32,576 bases of DNA from contig PNML01000032.1 of the NCBI GenBank assembly GCA_013823635.1, forward strand, positions 1-32,576. Reading direction: 5' to 3'. A model generated the notes under the pieces. It saw nothing but the letters and a program-made list of their open reading frames with translations, made no database searches and was not told the DNA's origin. The position numbers and the translations under genes are program-made. Below are positions 1-11,143 of the stretch, in pieces; position 1 is the stretch's first letter, and each line of letters starts with the position of its first letter. This DNA is from Polaromonas sp. (GTDB taxonomy: Bacteria > Pseudomonadota > Gammaproteobacteria > Burkholderiales > Burkholderiaceae_C).

Positions 1-2034
1 ACCGAACACGCCATGAACTCGCTCATGGCGTCCATCGCCTGGGACGAAACCCGCTTTGGCCTGCCGCTGGACCTGGAGCGCTTCATGATCGTCGCCACCA
101 GCGACTTCAACATGGGCGCCATGGAGAACAAGGGGTTGAACATCTTCAACACCAAGTACGTGCTGGCCAGCCCTGCCACCGCCACCGACGTGGATTTTGC
201 CAACGTGGAAAGTGTGGTGGCCCACGAATACTTCCACAACTGGACGGGCAACCGCGTCACCTGCCGCGACTGGTTCCAGCTCAGCCTGAAAGAAGGCCTG
301 ACCGTGTTCCGCGACCAGGAATTCAGCATGGACATGGCGGGCAGCCCGTCGGCCCGCGCCGTCAAGCGCATTGAAGACGTGCGCGTGCTGCGCACCGCAC
401 AATTCCCCGAAGATGCGGGTCCCATGGCGCACCCCGTCAGGCCCGACAGCTATCAGGAAATCAACAACTTCTACACCGTGACGGTGTACGAAAAAGGCGC
501 CGAAGTCGTGCGCATGATGCAGTCGCTGGCCACCGTGAACGCGTCCGACAGCGGGCGCGACGGGTTTGCCAACGGCATGAAGCTGTACTTCCAGCGCCAC
601 GACGGCCAGGCTGTGACCTGCGACGATTTTGCCGACGCCATCGCCCAGGCCAATCCCCAGAGCCCGCTGGCGCAACACCTGCCCCAGTTCAAGCGCTGGT
701 ACAGCCAGGCGGGCACCCCCAGGGTCACGGTGCGCGACCACTACGACAGCGCCTCGGGCACCTACGCCCTGACCTTCAACCAGCAATGCCCCGCCACCCC
801 TGGCCAACCCGACAAGCAAGCCTTCGTCATCCCCATGGCCATGGGTTTGCTCAGCGCCGATGGCCAGCCCCTGCCCGTGCAGCTGGAGGGCGAGCCTCCC
901 GCCACAGCGGACACCCGCACCTTTGTGCTGACGCTGTCCAGCCAGACGCTGGTGTTTGCCGGCCTGAGCGCCAAGCCCGTGCCATCGCTGCTGCGGGGCT
1001 TCAGCGCCCCGGTGGTGCTGGACGTGGAGTACACCGACGCCCAGCTGCTCACCCTGCTGGCGCACGACCCCGACGCGTTCAACCGCTGGGAAGCCGGCCA
1101 ACAGCTGGCCATGCGCATTGCACTGAAATGGATAGCTGAAAAATCAATACCATCAAGCGCTGAAGCCCTGAATGATTCATATATCCAGGCCATGCGCAGT
1201 GTGTTGCGTCACCCCGACCTGGACCCCGCGTTCAAAGAGCTGGTGCTGACACTGCCATCCGAAGCCTACCTGGCCGAGCAGCTCGACGAGGTGGACCCCC
1301 AGCGCATCCACGCCGTGCGCAACGCCATGCGCCTGGCCCTGGCCAAAGCCCTGCACAGCGACTGGGTGTGGGCCTTCGATGCCCACAGCACCTCGGGCGC
1401 CTACGTGCCCGACGCCGCCTCCTGCGGCCGCCGCGCGCTGGCCAACCTCGCCCTCACGCACCTCTGCCTGGCGGCGGTGGCTCAGGGTGACACCGTGTGG
1501 CCGGGCAAAGCCCTGCAGCGCTTCAAGGACGCCGGCAACATGACCGACCGCCTGGGTGCCGTGTCCGCCCTGGTCACCGCCGGGCACCCCCTGGCGCAGA
1601 ACGCGCTCGACCGCTTCCACACCCTGTTCAAGCAGGAAGACCTGGTCATTGACAAGTGGTTTGCCCTGCAAGCCGGCAGCCCCGACCGCGACGGCAAGGC
1701 GCTGCCCCTGGTGAAGCGGCTGATGGCCCACCCCGACTTCCACATCAAAAACCCCAACCGGGCGCGCAGCGTCATCAGCACCTACTGCCACGCCAACCCG
1801 GCCGGTTTTCACCGAACGGACGCGGCGGGCTACGTGTTCTGGAGCGAACAGGTCGTGGAACTGGACGCCATCAACCCGCAGGTGGCCGCCCGCCTGGCGC
1901 GTGCGCTGGACCGCTGGCGCAAGCTGGCCCCACCCTACCGTGGCGCGGCCCGCGAGGCCATTGCCCGCGTGGCCGCCCGCACCGACCTCAGCAACGATGT
2001 GCGCGAGGTCGTCACCCGCGCCCTGGCCGATTGA
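1..2034 (+). CDS. pepN: Aminopeptidase N (M1 zinc metallopeptidase), 5'-truncated by window edge
   Basis: Cytoplasmic M1-family aminopeptidase that removes N-terminal residues from peptides. The reading frame is open from base 1, so the true start lies upstream of the window; the ATG at 13 is internal. About 677 residues of a family protein of roughly 870-900 are present. The substrate-binding GAMEN motif is encoded near 115-129. The zinc motif HEYFH, followed by WTGNR and the third zinc ligand E in KEGLTVF, is encoded near 223-305. The C-terminal helical domain typical of the E. coli PepN type follows, including the stretches NNMTD-like GNMTD and MDKW-like IDKWF. It stops with TGA 40 bp before fbp. 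An AT-rich in-frame repeat at 1129-1187 encodes a segment in what is a variable region of the family. Identification is very secure. Confidence 0.96.
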   Translation, partial: TEHAMNSLMASIAWDETRFGLPLDLERFMIVATSDFNMGAMENKGLNIFNTKYVLASPATATDVDFANVESVVAHEYFHNWTGNRVTCRDWFQLSLKEGLTVFRDQEFSMDMAGSPSARAVKRIEDVRVLRTAQFPEDAGPMAHPVRPDSYQEINNFYTVTVYEKGAEVVRMMQSLATVNASDSGRDGFANGMKLYFQRHDGQAVTCDDFADAIAQANPQSPLAQHLPQFKRWYSQAGTPRVTVRDHYDSASGTYALTFNQQCPATPGQPDKQAFVIPMAMGLLSADGQPLPVQLEGEPPATADTRTFVLTLSSQTLVFAGLSAKPVPSLLRGFSAPVVLDVEYTDAQLLTLLAHDPDAFNRWEAGQQLAMRIALKWIAEKSIPSSAEALNDSYIQAMRSVLRHPDLDPAFKELVLTLPSEAYLAEQLDEVDPQRIHAVRNAMRLALAKALHSDWVWAFDAHSTSGAYVPDAASCGRRALANLALTHLCLAAVAQGDTVWPGKALQRFKDAGNMTDRLGAVSALVTAGHPLAQNALDRFHTLFKQEDLVIDKWFALQAGSPDRDGKALPLVKRLMAHPDFHIKNPNRARSVISTYCHANPAGFHRTDAAGYVFWSEQVVELDAINPQVAARLARALDRWRKLAPPYRGAAREAIARVAARTDLSNDVREVVTRALAD
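1129..1187 (+). repeat. Copy 1 of a GCGCTT-type short repeat, inside pepN
   Basis: This AT-rich 59-bp stretch stands out from GC-rich pepN. It begins TGGATA and ends TATCCA. It contains GATAGCTG, then 16 bases, then AAGCGCTGAAGCCCTGAA. The same GATAGCTG-N16-AAGCGC layout occurs in inverse orientation at 22532-22561, and a weaker relative lies at 26141-26197. It is read in frame, giving a segment that includes Ser-Ala-Glu-Ala. Family membership is judged by eye from shared words and spacing. Confidence 0.55.
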
Positions 2035-2074
2035 GCCACCCACCCACACCTTCACCGACAGGAACCACCACACC

Positions 2075-3082
2075 ATGGCCAACCGCATTTCATTCACCCG
2101 CTACCTGGTCGAGCAGCAGCACGAGCACGGCCACATTCCGGCACAGTTGCGCCTGCTGCTGGAGGTGGTGGCGCGCGCCTGCAAACAAATCAGCATGGCC
2201 GTCAACAAGGGCGCACTGGGTGGCGTGCTGGGCTCTGCCGACTCCGAAAACGTGCAGGGCGAAGTGCAGAAGAAACTGGACATCATCGCCAACGAGGTGC
2301 TAATTGAAGCCAACGAATGGGGCGGCCACCTGGCGGCCATGGCATCAGAAGAGATGGACAGCATCTACCTCGTGCCCAACCGTTACCCCAAAGGTGAATT
2401 CCTGCTGCTGTTCGACCCCCTGGACGGCTCCAGCAACATCGACGTCAACGTCAGCATCGGCACCATCTTCAGCGTGCTGAAAAAGCCCGACGGTGACCGG
2501 GGCGTGGAAGAAGGCGACTTTCTGCAAGCCGGTCGCCAGCAGGTGGCCGCAGGCTACTGCGTTTACGGCCCACAAACCACCCTGGTGCTGACCGTGGGCG
2601 ACGGCGTGGCCATGTTCACCCTGGACCGCGAGCAGGGCTCCTTCGTGCTCACCCAGGACAATGTGCAGATCCCGGCCGACACCAAGGAATTCGCCATCAA
2701 CATGAGCAACATGCGCCACTGGGACGAGCCGGTCAAGCGCTACATCGGCGAATGCCTGGAGGGCAAAGATGGCCCGCGTGGCAAAGACTTCAACATGCGC
2801 TGGATCGCCAGCATGGTGGCCGACGTGCACCGCATCATGACGCGAGGCGGCGTGTTCATGTACCCCTGGGACAAACGCGAACCCAACAAGCCCGGCAAGC
2901 TGCGCCTGATGTATGAAGCCAACCCCATGGCCTGGCTGGTGGAGCAGGCAGGCGGCGCGGCCACCAACGGCCAGCAGCGCATCCTGGACATCGCGCCCAG
3001 CAAACTGCACGAGCGCGTGTCGGTGTTCCTGGGCTCCAAAAACGAGGTAGACCGGGTGACCAGCTACCACGAGAAGCTATAA
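2075..3082 (+). CDS. fbp: Fructose-1,6-bisphosphatase class 1
   Basis: Hydrolyses fructose 1,6-bisphosphate to fructose 6-phosphate in gluconeogenesis (and in the Calvin cycle in autotrophs). The 335-residue product has the expected class 1 length. It carries the metal-binding signature DPLDGSSN within [14 protein letters not shown], and the C-terminal segments [15 protein letters not shown] and [15 protein letters not shown] that form the substrate-binding core. The frame stays open upstream into pepN, but the ATG at 2075 is preferred because it gives the family N-terminus ([11 protein letters not shown]) and is preceded by AGGAA at 2060-2064. It lies 40 bp after pepN on the same strand and could be cotranscribed with it. 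Its stop codon TAA overlaps the -10 box of the following tRNA promoter. Confidence 0.97.
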   Translation: MANRISFTRYLVEQQHEHGHIPAQLRLLLEVVARACKQISMAVNKGALGGVLGSADSENVQGEVQKKLDIIANEVLIEANEWGGHLAAMASEEMDSIYLVPNRYPKGEFLLLFDPLDGSSNIDVNVSIGTIFSVLKKPDGDRGVEEGDFLQAGRQQVAAGYCVYGPQTTLVLTVGDGVAMFTLDREQGSFVLTQDNVQIPADTKEFAINMSNMRHWDEPVKRYIGECLEGKDGPRGKDFNMRWIASMVADVHRIMTRGGVFMYPWDKREPNKPGKLRLMYEANPMAWLVEQAGGAATNGQQRILDIAPSKLHERVSVFLGSKNEVDRVTSYHEKL

Positions 3083-3083
3083 T
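3056..3083 (+). promoter_or_regulatory. Sigma-70-type promoter for tRNA-Thr, embedded in the end of fbp
   Basis: A perfect -10 hexamer TATAAT lies at 3078-3083 and contains the fbp stop codon TAA (3080-3082). A -35-like GTGACC lies at 3056-3061, 16 bp upstream. The predicted start near 3090 is a few bases before the mature tRNA 5' end at 3096. The tRNA can therefore be transcribed independently of fbp. Confidence 0.7.
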
Positions 3084-3095
3084 CATGGGCTACGT

Positions 3096-3171
3096 GCCGG
3101 TGTAGCTCAGTCGGTAGAGCAGCTCATTCGTAATGAGAAGGTCGGGTGTTCGATTCATCTCTCCGGCACCA
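3096..3171 (+). tRNA. tRNA-Thr (anticodon CGT)
   Basis: The 76-nt sequence folds as a full cloverleaf with encoded CCA. The acceptor stem GCCGGTG pairs with CTCCGGC except for one T-T mismatch at position 6-67. The D arm is GCTC/GAGC. The anticodon loop TTCGTAA gives anticodon CGT, reading ACG (Thr). The T loop is TTCGATT. It is followed at once by a rho-independent terminator. Confidence 0.96.
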
Positions 3172-3184
3172 ATACAGCAAACAA

Positions 3185-3216
3185 AACCCGCTACTCAAAA
3201 AGGTAGCGGGTTTTTT
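3185..3216. terminator. Bidirectional rho-independent terminator between tRNA-Thr and tapT
   Basis: A 10-bp perfect stem, AACCCGCTAC (3185-3194) with GTAGCGGGTT (3203-3212), encloses an 8-nt loop and is followed by a T run on the plus strand. On the minus strand it is followed by TTTTGT. It terminates the tRNA and can also serve the convergent DTW gene, whose stop codon lies in the loop at 3195-3197. Confidence 0.88.
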
Positions 3217-3824
3217 GTTGCTTGAACCTGTGCAGGCGCCCACGCCTGCTGCTGAGCGACAAACCCGTCGAACGCAGCCAGCAACGGAGCCAGTCGATCA
3301 CCCGCACCCTCCAATGCAGACAGGGCGGCACAGGTGGCTTCCAGCGTGGACAGCTGCCCTTCGCGGTGCGCCTTTCGGATGGTGTAGCGCGATGCGGGTG
3401 TGTCGGCCAGCGCCAGCCTGGGCAAGCCCTGCAACCAGGGGCTGAGGTGCAGCATTTTCCGGCTTTTGCGCCAGGTGGCGTCCAGCACCACCAGGCACTG
3501 CTGCGACGTTTCCAGCCTGCAAGGACTGGCGGCAAAGTCACCGGGGTGGGCGGGCTCGCCTGGCGTGCGCGGGTACAAGAGCCATGTGGGCGGGGGCAGC
3601 CCGGCATCGGCCCAGGCCTGCGCAGACCACACCTCGCCCACCAGCAGACGGCTGTTGGGCAGGCTCAGGTGCAGCAGTCGCCCTGTGTTTTTGGCGTGTG
3701 CCGTTTCCGCCGGGTGCTGGAGAATGACCACCTCGGTATGCACCTGCGTCGGCCTGATCCACCCGCACAGGCAGTTGCGCTGGGGGCGCCAACAGTGGCC
3801 ACAGCGCAGGCGCCCGGTGCTCAA
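3195..3824 (-). CDS. tapT: DTW-domain tRNA-uridine aminocarboxypropyltransferase (TapT/YfiP-like)
   Basis: The DTW family transfers the 3-amino-3-carboxypropyl group of S-adenosylmethionine to uridine in tRNA (acp3U47 in E. coli). The 209-residue product carries the diagnostic DATW motif in VVLDATWRKSRKM and an N-terminal cysteine cluster CGHC-x6-CLC typical of the family. The start used here is TTG at 3824, which overlaps the TGA of the upstream LysE gene as TTGA. It is chosen because the cysteine cluster begins at residue 8, leaving little room for a later start. No convincing ribosome-binding site is visible, so translational coupling is inferred. The last codons run into the terminator stem and the stop lies in its loop. 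The family is well supported, but the exact tRNA target is not shown by sequence. Confidence 0.85.
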   Translation of the reverse strand: MSTGRLRCGHCWRPQRNCLCGWIRPTQVHTEVVILQHPAETAHAKNTGRLLHLSLPNSRLLVGEVWSAQAWADAGLPPPTWLLYPRTPGEPAHPGDFAASPCRLETSQQCLVVLDATWRKSRKMLHLSPWLQGLPRLALADTPASRYTIRKAHREGQLSTLEATCAALSALEGAGDRLAPLLAAFDGFVAQQQAWAPAQVQATKNPLPF

Positions 3825-4471
3825 CCGCGCGCGGCGGCCATCAGGGCCGCAAAACCCACAAACACACCGCCGGTGGCGCGGTTGAACGCTTTGAGCACCC
3901 GCGCCTGCCTCAAGTGCACCGACAGGCGTTGGCCGCTGAGCGCGTACACGAAGTACCAGGCCACTTCAATCACGGAGAACGTGGCCAGCAAAATGGCGAA
4001 CTGCGGCAACTGGGCGGCCGACGGGTTGAGGAACTGGGGGAAAAAGGCCGCCGCAAACAGAATGGCCTTGGGGTTGCTGGCCGCGACCAGAAAACCCTGG
4101 CGGGCAATGCCACTCAGCGGGGGCTGTGCGCAGGCGGGCGCCACTTCGGGGGCGGTGGCAGCCGCACCTGGCGGCTGGGGCGCGGGCATGGGTGAGCGCC
4201 AGCACTGCACGCCCAGGTAAGCCAGGTAGGCCGCGCCGGCCAGCTGCAAGGCATCGAACACCGCCGGAAAACCCTGCAACAGCGCCCCCAGCCCCGCGGC
4301 CGACAGGCTCATCATGCCCACCAGCGCGACCATGCAGCCCGCCATGGCGGCCACCGCGGCCCGCACGCCCTGGCGCGCACTCACGCTCATGACGTACAGC
4401 ATGTTGGGGCCGGGTGTGGCCGACACCACAAAAGTCATCACGATGAACAGCCACCAGGTACTGAGGGTCAT
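3821..4471 (-). CDS. LysE/RhtB-family amino acid exporter
   Basis: Inner-membrane exporter of the LysE/RhtB family, which expels amino acids or related metabolites; the substrate cannot be read from sequence. The 216-residue protein begins with a hydrophobic helix followed by the family signature TPGPNMLYVMS. It has about six hydrophobic segments, the central AYLAYLGVQCW stretch and the conserved SNPKAILFAAAFFPQF motif before the fourth helix. A proline/alanine-rich cytoplasmic loop lies at about residues 95-115. The ATG at 4471 starts directly on the first helix. Its TGA overlaps the TTG start of the DTW gene, so the two probably form an operon. Confidence 0.88.
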   Translation of the reverse strand: MTLSTWWLFIVMTFVVSATPGPNMLYVMSVSARQGVRAAVAAMAGCMVALVGMMSLSAAGLGALLQGFPAVFDALQLAGAAYLAYLGVQCWRSPMPAPQPPGAAATAPEVAPACAQPPLSGIARQGFLVAASNPKAILFAAAFFPQFLNPSAAQLPQFAILLATFSVIEVAWYFVYALSGQRLSVHLRQARVLKAFNRATGGVFVGFAALMAAARG

Positions 4472-4551
4472 GGCACGGTCTCACAACAAGGGAACGGGGA
4501 TGCCCAGAGCCTACCCCATTCCGGGCGGACCTGGCACCCGACCGCCAGGGC

Positions 4552-4653
4552 TCAGACGATCGTGATGCTGAGTTCGGGCCACCCGTCGATGTGGCAACCG
4601 ATCACATCGCCCTTGACCACCGGTGCAGTGGCCGGTTTGGCCCATCCGGTGAA
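4552..4653 (-). pseudogene. 3' remnant of a fumarylacetoacetate hydrolase family gene
   Basis: The minus strand encodes 33 residues from F-T-G to a TGA stop that resemble the C-terminus of FAH-family hydrolases, whose usual form is TGTPAGVxxVxxGDxxxGxxxG followed by a hydrophobic end. Visible here are FTG at the start, APVVKGDVI in the middle and HIDGWPELSITIV at the end, with the TP-AGV part altered. There is no room for the remaining 200 or more residues before the 3' end of icd at 4860, and no longer open frame continues upstream, so it is read as a decayed fragment. The rest of the 4472-4859 gap holds an AT-rich stretch and the icd terminator. Confidence 0.55.
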
Positions 4654-4685
4654 TGGGGCAGCTTGTCCGCCCGCCCGGACATGCC

Positions 4686-4750
4686 GCAGGTTTGAATATC
4701 AAATAAGTAGCAAACACTGACGCCAGTAAAGCGTTAAGCTGCCTTTTTAT
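4686..4750. other. AT-rich intergenic stretch, unassigned
   Basis: This stretch is markedly AT-richer than its surroundings and contains ATATCAAATAAGTAGCAAAC and, further on, AAGCGTTAAGCTGCC. No open frame, RNA or clear inverted repeat accounts for it. It recalls the AT-rich short repeats elsewhere in the window but does not match their GCGCTT core, so it is left unassigned. Confidence 0.3.
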
Positions 4751-4754
4751 ACAA

Positions 4755-4777
4755 AAAACCAGGGCAAGCCTGGTTTT
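4755..4777 (-). terminator. Rho-independent terminator of icd
   Basis: The inverted repeat AAAACCAGG (4755-4763) and CCTGGTTTT (4769-4777) has a 5-nt loop. On the minus strand the stem is followed by a T run. It lies about 80 bp after the icd stop codon. Confidence 0.75.
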
Positions 4778-4859
4778 GTTGGGGTGAAAAAGGCATGGGG
4801 GCCAATGCGCCGACCCTGTGGGCGTGACACGCACAGGGTCGGGCCCAGCCAGCGGGGAC

Positions 4860-7097
4860 TCAGACCGCCATGCTGTCGAGAATGCTGTTGAGCGTGGCGC
4901 TGGGGCGCATCACGGCCGTGACCTTGGCCTTGTCGGCCAGGTAGTAGCCGCCGATGTCCACGGGCTGCCCTTGCACCGCGCGCAACTCTTCCACGATGGC
5001 CTGCTCTTTGGCCGTGAGCTGCTCGGCCAGGGCGGCAAACTTGCCGGCCAGCTCTGCGTCCTCGGTCTGCGCGGCCAGTTCCTGTGCCCAGTACATGGCC
5101 AGGTAAAACTGGCTGCCACGGTTGTCCAGCTGGCCGGTTTTGGGGCTGGGGCCTTTGTTGTTGTCCAGCAGCTTGCCGGTGGCGGCGTCCAGCGTGCGGG
5201 CCAGTATCTTGGCCTTGGCGTTGTTTTTCTTGATGCCCAAATCTTCCAGGCTCACGGCCAGGGCCAGGAATTCACCCAGCGAATCCCAGCGCAGGTGGTT
5301 TTCTTCCACCAGCTGCTGCACGTGTTTGGGCGCTGAGCCGCCCGCACCGGTTTCGTACATGCCGCCACCGGCCATCAGCGGCACGATGGACAGCATCTTG
5401 GCGCTGGTGCCCAGCTCCATGATGGGGAACAGGTCGGTCAGGTAGTCGCGCAGGATGTTGCCGGTGGCGCTGATGGTGTCCAGGCCGCGGATGACGCGTT
5501 CCAGCGTGTAGCGCATGGCACGCACCTGGCTCATGATCTGGATGTCCAGCCCTGCCGTGTTGTGCTCGTGCAGGTACATCTTGACCTTGGTGATGAGCTG
5601 GGCTTCGTGCGGACGATACTGGTCGAGCCAGAACACCACGGGCATGCCCGAGTTGCGGGCGCGGGTCACGGCCAGCTTGACCCAGTCACGGATGGCAGCG
5701 TCTTTCACCTGGCACATGCGCCAGATGTCGCCAGCCTCGACTTCCTGGGTCAGCAACACCTCGCCCGTGGCCAAGTCGGTGATGTTGGCCGTGCCAGCCT
5801 CTGGGATCTCGAAGGTCTTGTCGTGTGAACCGTATTCCTCGGCCTGCTGGGCCATCAGGCCCACGTTGGGCACGGTGCCCATGGTCTTGGGGTCGAACGC
5901 ACCGTGCCACTTGCAGAAGTTGATCATCTCCTGGTAGATGCGGGCGAAGGTGGACTCGGGCATCACGGCCTTCACGTCCTTCAGGCGGCCATCGGCACCC
6001 CACATCTTGCCGCCGTTGCGGATCATGGCGGGCATGGAGGCATCGACGATCACGTCGTTGGGCGAATGGAAGTTGGTGATGCCTTTGGCCGAGTCCACCA
6101 TGGCCAGCTCGGGACGGCCTTCGTGGCAAGCGTGCAGGTCTTTGATGACCTCTTCGCGCAGCGACTGTGGCAGCGTGGCCAGCTTGTCGTACAGGTTGAC
6201 CATGCCGTTGTTGACGTTCACGCCCAGCTCGTCGAACAGCTTGGCGTGCTTCTCGAACGCGTCCTTGTAGAAAATGCGCACGCAGTGGCCGAACACGATG
6301 GGGTGCGATACCTTCATCATGGTGGCCTTGACGTGCAGCGAGAACATCACGCCGGTGTTGTAGGCGTCCTGAATTTCTTTTTCATAGAACTCGCACAGCG
6401 CCTTCTTGCTCATGAACATGCTGTCGATGACCTCACGGTCCTGCAGCGACACCTTGGGCTTGAGCACAATGGTTTTGCCACTGGCGGTGATGAGCTCCAT
6501 CTTCACATCGCGGGCCTTGTCCAGCGTCATGGATTTTTCGCCGTGGTAGAAGTCACCGTGGTGCATGTGCGACACGTGCGAGCGCGACGCCTGGCTCCAC
6601 TCGGCCATGGAGTGGGGGTTTTTGCGGGCGTATTCCTTCACGGCACGGGGCGCGCGGCGGTCCGAGTTGCCCTCGCGCAGCACGGGGTTGACGGCCGAGC
6701 CGGTGCACTTGGCGTAACGGGCCTTGATGGCCTTTTCCTCATCGGTCTTGGGCTGCTCGGGGTAGTCGGGGATGGCGTAACCCTTGGCCTGCAGTTCACT
6801 GATGCATGCCAGCAGTTGCGACACCGACGCGCTGATGTTGGGCAGCTTGATGATGTTGGTGTCGGCCTTGTGGGTCAGGCGGCCCAGTTCACTCAGGGTG
6901 TCGGGCACCTTCTGGTCGTCGTTCAGGTACTCGGGAAACTCAGCCAGCACGCGGGCCGCCACCGAAATATCGGCCTCCGCCACTTCCACACCAGCGGGTG
7001 CGGCAAAGGCGCGAACGATGGGCAGAAACGCGCACGTGGCCAGGTAAGGGGCCTCGTCGGTCAGGGTGTAGATGATTTTGGAGGGGGCTGTGGCCAT
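4860..7097 (-). CDS. icd: NADP-dependent isocitrate dehydrogenase, monomeric type
   Basis: Oxidatively decarboxylates isocitrate to 2-oxoglutarate in the TCA cycle with NADP+ as acceptor. The 745-residue length and overall sequence match the monomeric (IDH-II) class rather than the roughly 420-residue dimeric enzyme. Recognisable segments include the N-terminal [15 protein letters not shown], the substrate-region [17 protein letters not shown] (around residues 130-147), [26 protein letters not shown] and the C-terminal [15 protein letters not shown]. The ATG at 7097 is preceded by GAGGA. It is a single transcription unit, divergent from the MFS gene and ended by the terminator at 4755-4777. 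Confidence 0.97.
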   Translation of the reverse strand: MATAPSKIIYTLTDEAPYLATCAFLPIVRAFAAPAGVEVAEADISVAARVLAEFPEYLNDDQKVPDTLSELGRLTHKADTNIIKLPNISASVSQLLACISELQAKGYAIPDYPEQPKTDEEKAIKARYAKCTGSAVNPVLREGNSDRRAPRAVKEYARKNPHSMAEWSQASRSHVSHMHHGDFYHGEKSMTLDKARDVKMELITASGKTIVLKPKVSLQDREVIDSMFMSKKALCEFYEKEIQDAYNTGVMFSLHVKATMMKVSHPIVFGHCVRIFYKDAFEKHAKLFDELGVNVNNGMVNLYDKLATLPQSLREEVIKDLHACHEGRPELAMVDSAKGITNFHSPNDVIVDASMPAMIRNGGKMWGADGRLKDVKAVMPESTFARIYQEMINFCKWHGAFDPKTMGTVPNVGLMAQQAEEYGSHDKTFEIPEAGTANITDLATGEVLLTQEVEAGDIWRMCQVKDAAIRDWVKLAVTRARNSGMPVVFWLDQYRPHEAQLITKVKMYLHEHNTAGLDIQIMSQVRAMRYTLERVIRGLDTISATGNILRDYLTDLFPIMELGTSAKMLSIVPLMAGGGMYETGAGGSAPKHVQQLVEENHLRWDSLGEFLALAVSLEDLGIKKNNAKAKILARTLDAATGKLLDNNKGPSPKTGQLDNRGSQFYLAMYWAQELAAQTEDAELAGKFAALAEQLTAKEQAIVEELRAVQGQPVDIGGYYLADKAKVTAVMRPSATLNSILDSMAV

Positions 7098-7268
7098 GGT
7101 TGTCCTCGTTCTTTTGGGGTAAGGGGATGTGCTTGGGTGAGCGATTGGTTAGAACACCACCGCACATCTTAAGGCTGTCATCTGACGCAATTCTTGTGCA
7201 CCATGTGAAATAGCATCTGCGTTGGTGTGTTTGCACACCCCCATCCACTCACCTCCACCCTGCCCGAC

Positions 7269-8531
7269 ATGCCTGCCCACCCCCCATCACCGCCTGAGCA
7301 ACAGTCACCCCCCGGTGGCGCACCGTGGGTGGTCATGCTCGCCGGTGTGGCAGCAGCCATGCACATTGGGAAGATGCCGCCGGCCATTCCGGCTTTGCAG
7401 GCCACACTGGACGTGAGTCTGCTGGAGGCGGGTTTCCTGTTGTCTGCGGCTCAACTGGCAGGCATGCTGCTGGGCGCTCTGCTGGGTGCGTTGGCCGATG
7501 GCGTGGGCCTGCGCCGAAGCCTGCTGGCAGGACTGGCACTCATGGTGGTGGCCAGCCTCGCGGGCATGCTGGCCACCACCGCCACGGCGCTGCTGGCGCT
7601 GCGTGTGCTGGAAGGCCTGGGCGTGCTGCTGGTGGCCCTGCCTGTGCCCAGTCTGCTCAGGCGGCTGGTTGCCCCCGCGCTGTTGGCGCGTCACCTGGGC
7701 TGGTGGGGTGCCTACATGCCCACGGGCACCGCATTGGCGCTGTTGGGTGGTCCTGCCGTCATCCACAGCGTGGGGTGGCAAGGCCTGTGGGGGGCACTGT
7801 CCGCCCTGACAGCGGCCATGGCGGTCTGGGTGTGGCGCACCGTGCCAGTTGACCCGCCGCGCACACCCGTCCCGGTCGATCCAGGCGGTGGTTCAGTGCC
7901 CCGTGCCGCCGCCGATTTTGTGGGGCGCTTGCGCGAAACGCTGAGCCGTCGGGGTCCGTGGCTGGTGGCGCTGGCGTTCGCCATGTACTCGAGCCAATGG
8001 CTGGCGGTGGTGGGTTTTCTGCCGTCGGTGTATGCCCAGGCTGGGGTGGACGTGGCCGCAGCCGGTGCCCTCACCGCGCTGGTGTGTGCCGTCAACGTCC
8101 TGGGCAATGTGGGTGCCGGCCAGTTGCTGCACCGAGGCTGGTCCCCACAACGGTTGCTGTGCGTGGGTTTTGTGAGCATGGCGGCTTGCGCCTGGCTGGC
8201 TTTTCACCCGTTGACCACCCCGTGGCCCACGCTGCGTTACATCGCCTGCCTGACGTTTTCTGCCGTGGGCGGCCTGATTCCAGGCTCCTTGTTCTATTTG
8301 GCCGTGCGCGTGGCACCCAGCGACCGCACCGCATCCACCACCGTGGGGTGGATGCAGCAGTGCTCATCGAGCGGCCAATTCGCCGGGCCTCCGGTGGTGG
8401 CATGGGTGGCAGGACGCGTGGGGGGCTGGCACTGGACTTGGGCCCTCACGGGCATGGCCTGCGCGCTGGGCATGCTGCTGGTGCTGCTCCTCCCACGCCA
8501 ATCCGGCACCGAGCAGCAACCGCGGGCATGA
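7269..8531 (+). CDS. Major facilitator superfamily transporter
   Basis: A 420-residue polytopic membrane protein with about twelve hydrophobic helices. The MFS loop 2-3 motif is recognisable as GALADGVGLRRS. A longer cytoplasmic proline-rich loop separates the two six-helix halves at about residues 195-235. The general form recalls the CynX/NimT group, but the substrate is unknown. The ATG at 7269 is preferred; an in-frame GTG at 7227 would add 14 residues, and neither has a strong ribosome-binding site. It is divergent from icd and followed 65 bp later by maeB. Confidence 0.8.
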   Translation: MPAHPPSPPEQQSPPGGAPWVVMLAGVAAAMHIGKMPPAIPALQATLDVSLLEAGFLLSAAQLAGMLLGALLGALADGVGLRRSLLAGLALMVVASLAGMLATTATALLALRVLEGLGVLLVALPVPSLLRRLVAPALLARHLGWWGAYMPTGTALALLGGPAVIHSVGWQGLWGALSALTAAMAVWVWRTVPVDPPRTPVPVDPGGGSVPRAAADFVGRLRETLSRRGPWLVALAFAMYSSQWLAVVGFLPSVYAQAGVDVAAAGALTALVCAVNVLGNVGAGQLLHRGWSPQRLLCVGFVSMAACAWLAFHPLTTPWPTLRYIACLTFSAVGGLIPGSLFYLAVRVAPSDRTASTTVGWMQQCSSSGQFAGPPVVAWVAGRVGGWHWTWALTGMACALGMLLVLLLPRQSGTEQQPRA

Positions 8532-8542
8532 CCCCGCGGTGA

Positions 8543-8565
8543 ATGGGGTAGGCTTGTCACCCCAT
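8543..8565 (+). other. Small hairpin between the MFS gene and maeB
   Basis: A 7-bp perfect inverted repeat, ATGGGGT (8543-8549) and ACCCCAT (8559-8565), has a 9-nt loop and no T run. It could be an untranslated-leader element of maeB or a transcript-end stabiliser. Function unknown. Confidence 0.3.
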
Positions 8566-8596
8566 CGACAACCTGTCCTTGCGCCGAGGAGACCCC

Positions 8597-10912
<2,316 letters not shown>

Positions 10913-10947
10913 TCAGCACCGGATCGGTGGGATCGTGACCCCTCACC

Positions 10948-10993
10948 ACACCAATTTGGTGCTCCCACCACTTTTTCCGCCCGAGACTGGTGC
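10948..10993 (+). promoter_or_regulatory. Putative NtrC enhancer sites upstream of the nitrogen-scavenging operon
   Basis: Site 1 (10948-10962) reads ACACC-AATTT-GGTGC, matching the NtrC consensus GCACC-N5-GGTGC at all but the first base. A weaker site 2 (10979-10993) has GGTGC with a 3/5 left arm. Their centres are 31 bp apart, about three helical turns. They lie roughly 180-220 bp upstream of the predicted sigma-54 start, a normal enhancer distance. The leader from 10913 to 11213 holds no gene. Confidence 0.55.
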
Positions 10994-11035
10994 AACCTCG
11001 CGTAACATTTTGACCTCTCGGCGCAACGGGTTTCG

Positions 11036-11076
11036 AAATTGTCCACGCACCCCGATTGGTGGACAATTTTGTATAC
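11036..11076. promoter_or_regulatory. Perfect 11-bp inverted repeat, GntR-like operator
   Basis: AAATTGTCCAC (11036-11046) and GTGGACAATTT (11059-11069) form perfect arms around 12 bases. TTGTATAC (11069-11076) follows directly. TTGTCCAC and TTGTATAC resemble half-sites of GntR-family repressors. It sits between the NtrC-like sites and the sigma-54 promoter. No GntR gene is in the window. Confidence 0.5.
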
Positions 11077-11143
11077 GCATCTGTGTTCACCAACTGCGTG
11101 TGATCGGGGTTTGCCCACCTACGGCCCACCGCTTGGTCATACC

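Noticed and set aside
5904-7172. 422-codon plus-strand open frame opposite icd
   Set aside because: Its translation has no family features and mirrors the third-position GC bias of icd.
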